32,802 bases of DNA from Enterobacter sp. (GTDB taxonomy: Bacteria > Pseudomonadota > Gammaproteobacteria > Enterobacterales > Enterobacteriaceae). The position numbers and the translations under genes are program-made. Below are positions 17,714 to 24,379 of the stretch, one piece after another (position 1 is the stretch's first letter; the number at the start of each line of letters is the position of its first letter). The stretch covers positions 1 through 32,802 of the forward strand of contig JALCNW010000050.1 in NCBI GenBank assembly GCA_022649305.1, read 5' to 3'. The notes under the pieces are model-generated. The model was given only the letters and a program-made list of their open reading frames with translations. It searched no databases and was not told where the DNA came from.

Positions 17714-17730
17714 ATGCAAAGCAGATGCCA
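17714..17730 (-). promoter_or_regulatory. Sigma-54 (RpoN) promoter of the nasF operon
   Basis: Minus strand TGGCATCTGCTTTGCAT fits the -24/-12 consensus TGGCAC-N5-TTGCW, with correct GG-to-GC spacing. Transcription should start near 17704, giving a leader of about 110 nt. Sigma-54 use and the NtrC-like sites upstream point to nitrogen-limitation control. Confidence 0.88.
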
Positions 17731-17780
17731 GGTTTTACTGACCTGTTTCCCGCCTCTTTTGCCTGGTTTTTACCCTATAA

Positions 17781-17797
17781 CGCACCTCAATCATGCA
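17781..17797 (-). promoter_or_regulatory. NtrC-like enhancer site, promoter-proximal
   Basis: Minus strand TGCATGATTGAGGTGCG keeps TGCA and GGTGC of the 17-bp NtrC palindrome (TGCACC-N5-GGTGCA). It is centred about 85 bp upstream of the inferred nasF start. Confidence 0.65.
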
Positions 17798-17802
17798 TAA
17801 AA

Positions 17803-17819
17803 TGCCCACCGACCGTGCA
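17803..17819 (-). promoter_or_regulatory. NtrC-like enhancer site, distal
   Basis: Minus strand TGCACGGTCGGTGGGCA keeps TGCAC and most of the opposite half-site. Its centre is 22 bp (two helical turns) from the proximal site and about 107 bp from the start. It abuts the nasR stop codon (17821). Confidence 0.65.
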
Positions 17820-17820
17820 G

Positions 17821-19005
17821 CTACTCCTTTGGTATTACCTGCCAGAGCGACTTTACCGTCAGCAGCGCATGGGCGATATCGACCATGCGTTGATTCTTGT
17901 CCATCGCCATTTTGCGCAGCGTTATCCACGCCTGTTCTTCGGTCATATTGTGTTGCGACATTAATACACTTTTGGCCTTGTCGATGGTTTTGCGCTCCTC
18001 AAGCGTGTCGCGCAACGAGGCCAACTGGCGGGATAACAACTCAATCTCGCGCGCCTGCTGGCGTACTAACGATAAGAGGGGTTTATCCGGGTAGGCAGCG
18101 AGGAAATCGTCACCTTCATCTGCTCCCGGTATGAAGGTCTCCTGCGACTGCATCAGCTCATCAACGGCGTGCATAAGATCGTCCGTTACCGTCTCTTCCA
18201 GCGTTCGCAAATGTTCAAGGCGCGTCGTTTGTCGCGCAAACCATTCCAGAGCGGTTTTGCCCTGATCCGCCGCGGGTTGACGCGTGCAGGCCAGCCGACG
18301 CAGCTGCTCCGTCTCTGCGCTGGCCTGACACGTGGTATTGAAAAAGGCCTGCACCTGCGGATGCGTGCGGGATAAAAATACGTCAAAGCAGGCCTGCTGA
18401 GCATCAATGCGGTCTACCAGAGTCTGGCGCATCTCTTCGCTAAAATAGCCCTCGGTGAAACCAATCGCCCCCAGCGCGCGCTCCTGCCCGACCAGCTCTT
18501 TCCCCTGCATCAGGCTATAAAGCGCCACAAATCGCCCCGCAATTTGCGGATCGTCAATGCTGTCATTGAGTTGCGGGATGATACTGAGCAGATGACGCAG
18601 CGTGCGGCTGTACTGCTCCATCGCAAGGCTTGCGGTAATGTTTCGTGAGACGATCGTTTTACGCAGTGCGGAAAGCTGTTCAAGATGCGAGAGGGCGCTG
18701 GCGATACGCTCGCAGACCGCGCTCCCGGACATCAGCGACTGCTGCGCCAGTGAGCGATGAAACGCCGTGAGAATTTCATCCACTAGCGCCCGGCTGGCTT
18801 TACACTCTGCCTCATAAAGCTGGCCTTGCGAGCAGAGCCAGACGTTTGACGCCCCACGCTCACACTGTAGCATGTGTGCCAGACCGCCAATGCAGCTGAC
18901 CAGCGTACCGAGTTGCGCCAGGTTGCTGAGCTGCTGTTTACGCATTCGTTTTGCGCGCTGAAACCATTCGGTGGCGCCGGGCGGATTGCCAGTCATTATC
19001 GTCAT
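17821..19005 (-). CDS. nasR: Nitrate/nitrite-responsive transcription antiterminator NasR
   Basis: Cytoplasmic one-component regulator: an N-terminal NIT domain senses nitrate/nitrite and a C-terminal ANTAR domain binds leader RNA to prevent termination. The protein has 394 residues (K. oxytoca NasR 393). The NIT region spans about residues 35-290, starting with GGLAHMLQCERGASNVWLCS. The ANTAR three-helix domain is at about 320-385 (SLRDTLEERKTIDKAKSVLM, then MTEEQAWITLRKMA). The start at 19005 has GGGAGAA six bases upstream; a second ATG three codons later is an alternative. It is transcribed toward nasF but separated by the sigma-54 promoter, and its own promoter must lie in the 73 bp shared with divergent ychN. 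No sigma-70 element is convincing there. Confidence 0.95.
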   Translation of the reverse strand: MTIMTGNPPGATEWFQRAKRMRKQQLSNLAQLGTLVSCIGGLAHMLQCERGASNVWLCSQGQLYEAECKASRALVDEILTAFHRSLAQQSLMSGSAVCERIASALSHLEQLSALRKTIVSRNITASLAMEQYSRTLRHLLSIIPQLNDSIDDPQIAGRFVALYSLMQGKELVGQERALGAIGFTEGYFSEEMRQTLVDRIDAQQACFDVFLSRTHPQVQAFFNTTCQASAETEQLRRLACTRQPAADQGKTALEWFARQTTRLEHLRTLEETVTDDLMHAVDELMQSQETFIPGADEGDDFLAAYPDKPLLSLVRQQAREIELLSRQLASLRDTLEERKTIDKAKSVLMSQHNMTEEQAWITLRKMAMDKNQRMVDIAHALLTVKSLWQVIPKE

Positions 19006-19078
19006 GCTTATTCTCCCGGGACAATGTTATCCCATCAGATAAGCAATTTTCGTGCCCTTTCAGTCACCAGGAGCCAAC

Positions 19079-19432
19079 ATGCAAAACATTGTTATCGTCG
19101 CCAACGGCGCAGCCTACGGAAGCGAATCCCTTTTCAACAGCCTGCGTCTTGCCATCGCACTGCGCGATCGGGAAAGTGAACTGGATTTGCGATTATTTTT
19201 AATGTCTGACGCCGTAACGGCGGGGCTTAAAGGCCAGAAACCTGCCGAGGGATACAACATCCAGCAGATGCTGGAGATCCTCACCGCGCAGAACGTTCCG
19301 GTCAAGCTGTGTAAGACCTGCACCGACGGGCGCGGCATCTCCACCCTGCCGCTGATTGACGGCGTTGAGATCGGTACGCTGGTTGAACTGGCGCAGTGGA
19401 CACTGACTGCCGATAAAGTATTAACTTTCTAA
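19079..19432 (+). CDS. ychN: YchN, DsrE-like small conserved protein
   Basis: A 117-residue DsrE/DsrF-fold protein, nearly identical to E. coli YchN, which forms hexamers in the solved structure. The core motif VKLCKTCTDGRG near residues 76-87 carries the conserved cysteines proposed for sulfur chemistry; the cellular role is unknown. The frame extends to 19052, but the ATG at 19079 is preferred because CAGGAG lies about eight bases upstream and it matches the E. coli start. It is divergent from nasR. In E. coli ychN adjoins ychO; here the nas operon separates them. Confidence 0.95.
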   Translation: MQNIVIVANGAAYGSESLFNSLRLAIALRDRESELDLRLFLMSDAVTAGLKGQKPAEGYNIQQMLEILTAQNVPVKLCKTCTDGRGISTLPLIDGVEIGTLVELAQWTLTADKVLTF

Positions 19433-19479
19433 TAATAAACCCAAGAAAATATTATTTTCTTATGGAAGCGGTTGCAGCA

Positions 19480-19506
19480 TCAAGTTCCCTGCTGGGTTGC
19501 CGATAG
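19480..19506 (+). promoter_or_regulatory. FliA (sigma-28) promoter of the chemoreceptor gene
   Basis: TCAAGTTC, 11 bases, then GCCGATAG matches the sigma-28 consensus TAAAGTTT-N11-GCCGATAA at 13 of 16 positions with exact spacing. Transcription would begin near 19514, 25 nt ahead of the preferred ATG. This places the receptor in the class 3 flagellar regulon and implies a motile host. Confidence 0.85.
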
Positions 19507-19538
19507 GCATCTTAAGTCAACTCAGCAGGTATTTACTC

Positions 19539-21323
19539 ATGTTCAGGTCTATTCGTGCCCGTATTATCGCCGCGACGACGGGTTGTTTGATCGTCGCTTT
19601 ACTTCTCAACACCGTCATTAACTTCCAGGTCACACGCCAGGATAACCAGCAGTCTCAGCGCGATATCCTCGCCAGCACCAGCGCCAGCCATAACATGGCG
19701 ATTGCCGACTGGGTCAGCAGCAAAATGGCCGTCATCGCTTCGGCGCAAAACGTGGCCTTAAGCGACGATCCTGTGCCGGTATTTAAACAGCTGGCTCAGG
19801 CTGGCGGTTTCACTAACGTCTACGTGGGCTATGCCAGCAAAACGGCGAAGTTTTCCGACCCGGCAGGCGTTCCCTCTGATTACGATCCCACTCTGCGTCC
19901 GTGGTATCAGCAGGTGGTCAGCGCCGATGCACCCGTGGTTACGGCTCCTTACGTTGATGCTGGTTCCGGGAAGCTGGTCGTGACTTTCGCCGTGCCGGTA
20001 AAACAAAACGGCGCGCTGGCAGCGGTGATGGCGGGGGATGTCGCGATGGATAGTGTGGTCGCCAACATTCGTGGCATCCACCCGACACCCGCGAGCAGCG
20101 GGTTGTTGATTGACAGTGATGGTACCGTCATCGCTGCCAATAACCCTGCCCTGACGCTCAAGCCATTCGCTGAGACGCTAAAAGGCGTCGATCTCGGTGA
20201 ACTTAAAAAAGGGGCGTCGATTGACGGCCAGTTTGACGGAGCTGAGAAAACCTTCATTGCCACGCCTGTTGCAGGAACCCACTGGCTGTTGATCATTGCG
20301 CTCGACAAAAACGATGCCACCTCCGGAATGCGCGCGCTGCTTAAAGCGTCGGCGTTATCACTGATTATTCTGGTCCTTCTCAGCGGTGCTATTGTGCATT
20401 TCTTCATTGCGCGTCTGCTGAAACGCCTGTCGAATATTCGCGACGCCATGCACGCGATTGCTAACGGCACGAATGACCTGTCACAACGCTTGCCGGAAGA
20501 TGGTCAGGATGAAGTGGCGGAAATTGCCCACGCATTTAACGCCTTTAGCGACAAGCTATCGTTGGTGATGGTGCAGTTGCGCGATGCCAGTACGTCGGTG
20601 AAACATGCCGCACAGGAAATTGCGGCCGGTAATCAGGACCTTTCGGGCCGTACGGAACAAGCGGCCTCCAGTCTGCGTGAAACCGCAAGCGCGGTAGAAC
20701 AAATTACGGCTTCGGTGGCGCAGTCCAACGAGTCCGCCGCCGAGGCTAACGATCAGGCGAGTAAGGCATCATCCGCTGCCTCACGTGGGGGCGAAGTGGT
20801 GTCTCAGGCCATCAGCACCATGCAATCCATCGAGGTGGCTTCCACCAAAATCGGTGATATCACCAGTGTTATCGATGGCATCGCCTTCCAGACCAATATC
20901 CTGGCGCTCAACGCCGCGGTTGAAGCCGCCCGTGCGGGTGAACAAGGCCGTGGGTTTGCCGTCGTTGCCGGTGAGGTCCGCAGCCTGGCCAGTCGTAGCG
21001 CGCAGGCTGCAAAAGAGATCAAAACGCTTATCGACTCCACCACCCACAGCGTGGCAACGGGTTCACGCTATGTGCATCTGGCGGGAGAAAGCATGGATGA
21101 GATCCGCGCCAGCATCGGTAGCGTGTCAGGTATCATGCGGGAGATTTCCATCGCCACCAGCGAGCAGATGAAAGGGATTCAGGAGATCAACCACGCGGTG
21201 ACGCATCTCGACCGGATGGTTCAGCAAAACGCCGAGCTGGTGGTGGAATCCGCCGCCGCTGCCGGAGCGTTGCAGAGCCAGGCGGGCGACCTTGCTGAGA
21301 CGGCTGGTCATTTCCGCATTTAA
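19539..21323 (+). CDS. Methyl-accepting chemotaxis protein with periplasmic dCache domain, predicted amino-acid receptor
   Basis: Inner-membrane chemoreceptor of 594 residues. It has TM1 (about 10-30), a periplasmic dCache_1 domain (about 35-265), TM2 (about 268-292, ALSLIILVLLSGAIVHFFIA), HAMP, and a signalling hairpin whose tip ends in the conserved IDGIAFQTNILALNAAVEAA stretch. The ligand pocket has Tyr115, Arg120, Trp122, Tyr123, Tyr138, Asp140 and Asp167. Their spacing equals that of the amino-acid motif of Pseudomonas PctA (as remembered, Tyr121, Arg126, Trp128, Tyr129, Tyr144, Asp146 and Asp173), so amino-acid sensing is inferred. The end (GHFRI) lacks the NWETF-type CheR/CheB tether. 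The ATG at 19539 is chosen because the longer frame starts inside the sigma-28 promoter. No counterpart lies between ychN and chaC in E. coli. Confidence 0.93.
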   Translation: MFRSIRARIIAATTGCLIVALLLNTVINFQVTRQDNQQSQRDILASTSASHNMAIADWVSSKMAVIASAQNVALSDDPVPVFKQLAQAGGFTNVYVGYASKTAKFSDPAGVPSDYDPTLRPWYQQVVSADAPVVTAPYVDAGSGKLVVTFAVPVKQNGALAAVMAGDVAMDSVVANIRGIHPTPASSGLLIDSDGTVIAANNPALTLKPFAETLKGVDLGELKKGASIDGQFDGAEKTFIATPVAGTHWLLIIALDKNDATSGMRALLKASALSLIILVLLSGAIVHFFIARLLKRLSNIRDAMHAIANGTNDLSQRLPEDGQDEVAEIAHAFNAFSDKLSLVMVQLRDASTSVKHAAQEIAAGNQDLSGRTEQAASSLRETASAVEQITASVAQSNESAAEANDQASKASSAASRGGEVVSQAISTMQSIEVASTKIGDITSVIDGIAFQTNILALNAAVEAARAGEQGRGFAVVAGEVRSLASRSAQAAKEIKTLIDSTTHSVATGSRYVHLAGESMDEIRASIGSVSGIMREISIATSEQMKGIQEINHAVTHLDRMVQQNAELVVESAAAAGALQSQAGDLAETAGHFRI

Positions 21324-21332
21324 TGTTCTTAA

Positions 21333-21362
21333 GGCGCGTATTGGCCTGTTCAAATACGCGCC
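21333..21362 (+). terminator. Stem-loop after the chemoreceptor gene (probable transcript end)
   Basis: GGCGCGTATT and AATACGCGCC form a perfect 10-bp stem with a 10-nt loop, starting nine bases after the stop. No T-run follows directly, so efficiency as an intrinsic terminator is uncertain; it could also protect the mRNA end. Confidence 0.55.
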
Positions 21363-21415
21363 AGCTGAATGCTTTCAGGCATATTGTCATTTTTGTTTAA
21401 TCGTTATGCTTTTTT

Positions 21416-21429
21416 TTGATCAAAATCAT
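21416..21429 (+). promoter_or_regulatory. FNR-like box upstream of the DUF1883-like gene
   Basis: TTGATCAAAATCAT differs from TTGAT-N4-ATCAA in one base. An FNR site at -41.5 would place the start near 21464. An extended -10-like TGTTATGCC lies at 21452-21460. Function is inferred only. Confidence 0.4.
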
Positions 21430-21537
21430 CATCCCGTCGCTCCCCCTTTGGTGTTATGCCATGAGTGAATTGTGAACAACATCACGCTCAGGATTGATCG
21501 CAAGGAGAGCGTTGTTTCCGAACTACGGGGTATGAAA

Positions 21538-21780
21538 ATGGCACTGGTTAAAACGAGTTTGAAATTGTTTGGCGGGGATACGGTCGTTGTGCGCTGTTCA
21601 GAGCGCTGTCACATCCATTTGATGAGCAGCAAAACGCCGAAGACATCGCAGGCTGATATTTTAAGCGTGCAGAATAAAGACAATGCGTGGTTGACGGTGC
21701 CATATACCGGCACCTGGGATGTACTGATCGACAGCCACAGCCAGTCGCTAGAACACTCTGTCAGCTACGTTGCAGCTTGA
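21538..21780 (+). CDS. Small DUF1883-like protein
   Basis: Short protein resembling DUF1883: a GGDTVVVRCSERCHIHLM segment (beta strand, then a strand ending in LM), a variable middle, and VPYTGTWDVLIDS near the end, as in that family. No signal peptide or membrane segment is visible, and the function is unknown. Starts are ambiguous. The frame runs from GTG 21472 (102 aa), with ATGs at 21532 and 21538. I prefer 21538 (80 aa) because GGGG lies seven bases upstream, homology-like sequence begins soon after, and an inferred FNR-dependent start near 21464 would leave no ribosome site for the GTG. The gene sits between the chemoreceptor and convergent chaC, where E. coli has none. Confidence 0.65.
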   Translation: MALVKTSLKLFGGDTVVVRCSERCHIHLMSSKTPKTSQADILSVQNKDNAWLTVPYTGTWDVLIDSHSQSLEHSVSYVAA

Positions 21781-21793
21781 CAGATAACGTTAA

Positions 21794-21821
21794 CGCCCGG
21801 CGAGCATTGCGCTTCCGGGCG
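21794..21821. terminator. Stem-loop between the DUF1883-like gene and chaC
   Basis: CGCCCGG (21794-21800) pairs with CCGGGCG (21815-21821) around a 14-nt loop, between the two convergent stops. On the plus strand ATTTTATC follows, a weak T-rich tail. It is a plausible shared terminator for both genes. Confidence 0.5.
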
Positions 21822-21827
21822 ATTTTA

Positions 21828-22523
21828 TCAGGCGAATCCCTGACGCAACTGTCCTTGAGGAGAGTCACCTTCAATCAACGCCTTCACTTTGCCCACCAGC
21901 TCGTTCAGACACTCATCTTTCATCCCTAAACGCGTTAGCTCTTGATCCAGCGAGAAGAGATACTGAGCATTGGTTCCAAGCGGTCCACTTGCGGCAGCAA
22001 TCAGCGGCGCAATAACCTGCGTGCGGGTGTCAGCCTCATACAGCGGGTGACGCGGGTCCATAATAAAGACCAGCGCGTTGACGGTACGTCCGTCGTCGAG
22101 TTCCAGCTTGCACCAGCTCGGCATATAGCAGCCGGTGATCATCTCGCGCTTCCACAGTAGCGCCAGTTCGTCTTCCAGCGTTTCATCCGGCAAGCGATAA
22201 GCGACGCCCGTGGTGCGCCCGCCCTCTTTCAGTGCAAGCATCCGTCCCGGCTGACAGGCGCTGCCGCGTCCCGCCGTCAGGCGCAGGCAAAAAGCACGAT
22301 GCCATCCCGGGAGCGTCCCGGTTGCAGATTCCCTGTATTCCAGAGCAGGGTTCCACATCAGCGAACCATAACCAAATATCCATACCGGGCCTTCATCCGG
22401 ACGACAGGCAATCGTTGCCGCGAGCGACGCTGCACGTTGTTCGGCCGACCAGAGAAGCGATTCCTCAATAGCACCAAATGCTGTCTTACAATCTGCCTTC
22501 ATTAAGAAATCACGCGTTAACAC
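21828..22523 (-). CDS. chaC: Glutathione-specific gamma-glutamylcyclotransferase ChaC
   Basis: Cytosolic enzyme degrading glutathione to 5-oxoproline and Cys-Gly; originally named for association with the ChaA cation antiporter. The 231-residue protein (same as E. coli) has the family motif VWIFGYGSLMWNP (residues 47-59) forming the glutamyl-binding loop, and the GTNAQYLFSL segment near 190. The frame extends to an upstream ATG (22559), but the GTG at 22523 is chosen because GGAGG stands about seven bases ahead and the length then equals E. coli. In E. coli the order is chaA-chaB-chaC; here chaB is degraded. Confidence 0.95.
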   Translation of the reverse strand: MLTRDFLMKADCKTAFGAIEESLLWSAEQRAASLAATIACRPDEGPVWIFGYGSLMWNPALEYRESATGTLPGWHRAFCLRLTAGRGSACQPGRMLALKEGGRTTGVAYRLPDETLEDELALLWKREMITGCYMPSWCKLELDDGRTVNALVFIMDPRHPLYEADTRTQVIAPLIAAASGPLGTNAQYLFSLDQELTRLGMKDECLNELVGKVKALIEGDSPQGQLRQGFA

Positions 22524-22580
22524 TATACACCTCCGCCACTGCTTGCTTCCGTGCGACATCTGTTAGGGCCTTCCCGGCAT

Positions 22581-22615
22581 TTTATTGACTGCTCATTTTG
22601 ACAGCAGTCAATAAA
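22581..22615. repeat. Perfect 13-bp inverted repeat between chaC and the chaB remnant
   Basis: TTTATTGACTGCT (22581-22593) is followed by the nine-base spacer CATTTTGAC and AGCAGTCAATAAA (22603-22615), an exact inverted copy. No T-run follows the stem on either strand beyond the stem's own A/T base. It may be a terminator, a protein-binding palindrome or a remnant of an inserted element. I recognise no known repeat family. Confidence 0.75.
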
Positions 22616-22678
22616 CGATAAGCAATTCGCGGGCCAGTTGCAATACAACGAAAGTTCAACCGCCTGAAAAGTCAAAAT

Positions 22679-22801
22679 TCAGGCTGCTAACAATTTGGCT
22701 GCTATTGCTTTATCTTTATACCCATCACATGCGCGACTGATGGCGGCTTTATTGAGATACTGAGCATCGGCGGGCAAATCGCTTTTCGCGTTATATGGCA
22801 T
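22679..22801 (-). pseudogene. chaB: chaB remnant (cation transport regulator), internally deleted and truncated
   Basis: A 40-codon frame begins MPYNAKSDLP, matching the start of E. coli ChaB (MPYKTKSDLP, 76 aa), and later has ACDGYKDK against AWDQYKDK. Between them roughly ten residues of ChaB, including its VLPSH core, are missing. The frame then ends in an unrelated alanine-rich tail without the C-terminal half. I found no continuation in the bases past the stop. Only a weak ribosome site precedes the ATG. Its position between chaC and chaA, on the minus strand, supports chaB identity. A functional short variant is possible but less likely. Confidence 0.55.
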
Positions 22802-23012
22802 CACTAACCCGTATTTTTGCTTAAAGACAAATGTGGTATACCGCTTTGATCGCTGAAACACGACTCTCGTTAGTGATAAACAGGAATATTCAATTCTATG
22901 TTATTTAAACGATATTTAGATTAAAGACACGATTACAGGAACTTTAGTGAGAATTATCCCAGTGACGTAAAATTAAGTAAAAAATTGCTAGTCATTAACC
23001 GTTTTCTGTTAG

Positions 23013-23041
23013 TTTAATGGCCTTTCATTTCTATCTATAAT
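23013..23041 (+). promoter_or_regulatory. Possible sigma-70 promoter of chaA
   Basis: TATAAT (23036-23041) is a perfect -10 box. The only -35 candidate at 17-bp spacing is TTTAAT (23013-23018), a weak match, so an activator may be needed. Start would be near 23048, about 23 nt before the chaA ATG. The rest of 22862-23012 is AT-rich and I see nothing else in it. Confidence 0.45.
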
Positions 23042-23070
23042 TACAATCATCTGCATTGACGGAGAATCGC

Positions 23071-24165
23071 ATGACAACAACGCAAGAGGCGGTAAAAACC
23101 CGCCACAAGGAGACGTCGCTCATCTTCCCGGTAGTGGCACTGGCTGTGCTGTCCTTTTGGGGAAGCAGTCAGTCATTGCCAGTGATCGTTGGGATTAACA
23201 TTCTTGCCTTAATTGGTATTTTATATAGCGCATTTAGCGTCGTACGCCATGCTGACGTACTGGCTCACCGCCTCGGTGAACCCTATGGCTCACTCATTTT
23301 AAGTCTTTCCGTCGTTATCCTTGAAGTCAGCTTAATTTCCGCATTGATGGCTACCGGCGACGCTGCGCCTACGCTGATGCGTGATACCCTCTATTCGATC
23401 ATTATGATCGTTACCGGCGGTTTAGTTGGTTTCTCACTCTTGCTGGGCGGGCAAAAATTCGCGACCCAGTATATGAATCTGTTTGGTATCAAACAGTATT
23501 TGATTGCCCTCTTCCCGCTGGCCATCATCGTGCTGGTCTTCCCAATGGCGCTGCCGGGTGCGAATTTCACCACCGGACAAGCGCTTTTAGTGGCGTTAAT
23601 TTCCGCGGCGATGTACGGCGTGTTTCTCCTCATTCAAACCAAAACGCACCAGAGCCTGTTCGTCTACGAGCATGAGGACGATGGCGATGACCCGCATCAC
23701 GGCAAGCCGTCAGCCCATAGCAGCCTGTGGCATACCATTTGGCTGATCGTGCATCTGGTTGCGGTCATTGCTGTTACGAAGATGAACGCGAATCCACTCG
23801 AAACCTTACTGACTGAGCTGAACGCGCCGGTCGCCTTTACCGGTTTCCTGGTCGCGTTATTAATTCTGTCACCAGAAGGCTTAGGCGCACTGCGGGCGGT
23901 CCTGAATAATCAGGTGCAACGCGCAATGAATTTGTTCTTCGGCTCAGTACTGGCCACTATCTCACTGACGGTGCCAGTGGTAACGCTGATTGCCTTTATC
24001 ACCGGCAATGAACTGCACTTTGCGCTGGGCGCGCCAGAGATGATTGTGATGGTCGCTTCTTTGCTGCTGTGTCAGATTTCGTTCTCGACGGGGCGTACCA
24101 ACGTGCTTAACGGCGCGGCGCATATGGCATTGTTTTTGGCGTATTTGATGACTATATTTGCCTGA
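23071..24165 (+). CDS. chaA: Sodium-potassium/proton antiporter ChaA
   Basis: Inner-membrane cation/proton antiporter (Ca2+/Na+/K+ for H+) of the CaCA superfamily, important at alkaline pH. The 364-residue protein (E. coli 366) has about 11 hydrophobic segments. Its two inverted halves carry related acidic motifs: GEPYGSLILSLSVVILEVSLISA near residues 73-95 and ALLILSPEGLGALRA near 268-282. A hydrophilic central loop rich in Asp and His (EHEDDGDDPHHGKPS) separates them. The frame extends five codons upstream; the ATG at 23071 is chosen because of GGAGAA just ahead and similarity to E. coli. It is divergent from the chaB remnant and chaC. Confidence 0.97.
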   Translation: MTTTQEAVKTRHKETSLIFPVVALAVLSFWGSSQSLPVIVGINILALIGILYSAFSVVRHADVLAHRLGEPYGSLILSLSVVILEVSLISALMATGDAAPTLMRDTLYSIIMIVTGGLVGFSLLLGGQKFATQYMNLFGIKQYLIALFPLAIIVLVFPMALPGANFTTGQALLVALISAAMYGVFLLIQTKTHQSLFVYEHEDDGDDPHHGKPSAHSSLWHTIWLIVHLVAVIAVTKMNANPLETLLTELNAPVAFTGFLVALLILSPEGLGALRAVLNNQVQRAMNLFFGSVLATISLTVPVVTLIAFITGNELHFALGAPEMIVMVASLLLCQISFSTGRTNVLNGAAHMALFLAYLMTIFA

Positions 24166-24190
24166 GGCGATGGCCCGGCATTGTGACAAT

Positions 24191-24238
24191 AAAAAAACCG
24201 CTAATGCGCTGAAGGGCCCCTCAGCGCATTAGCAGGCA
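24191..24238. terminator. Hairpin terminator between chaA and the effector cassette
   Basis: GCTAATGCGCTGA (24200-24212) pairs perfectly with TCAGCGCATTAGC (24221-24233). The minus-strand side has a clean T-run (24197-24191), while the plus-strand tail is only moderately T-rich (ATTATTTTT after seven bases). It probably ends chaA transcription and blocks minus-strand read-through. The 146 bp that follow (24234-24379) are AT-rich and presumably hold the cassette promoter; no convincing -35/-10 pair is seen. Confidence 0.75.
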
Positions 24239-24379
24239 TAATTATTTTTCATATTTAAGATAAAAATATAAATCATCTGGATAGTGGTTAATCTTGTTTC
24301 ATAATTAATTACAAAAGCCACCACATTATTGGCGTAATGTTTCTTATTAATTGCATTGCACAACGAATAAGGAAGCACT

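Noticed and set aside
19443..19461. AT-rich palindrome (AAGAAAAT, ATT, ATTTTCTT) after ychN
   Set aside because: Perfect but purely A/T-rich with no GC stem; too weak to call a terminator or binding site.
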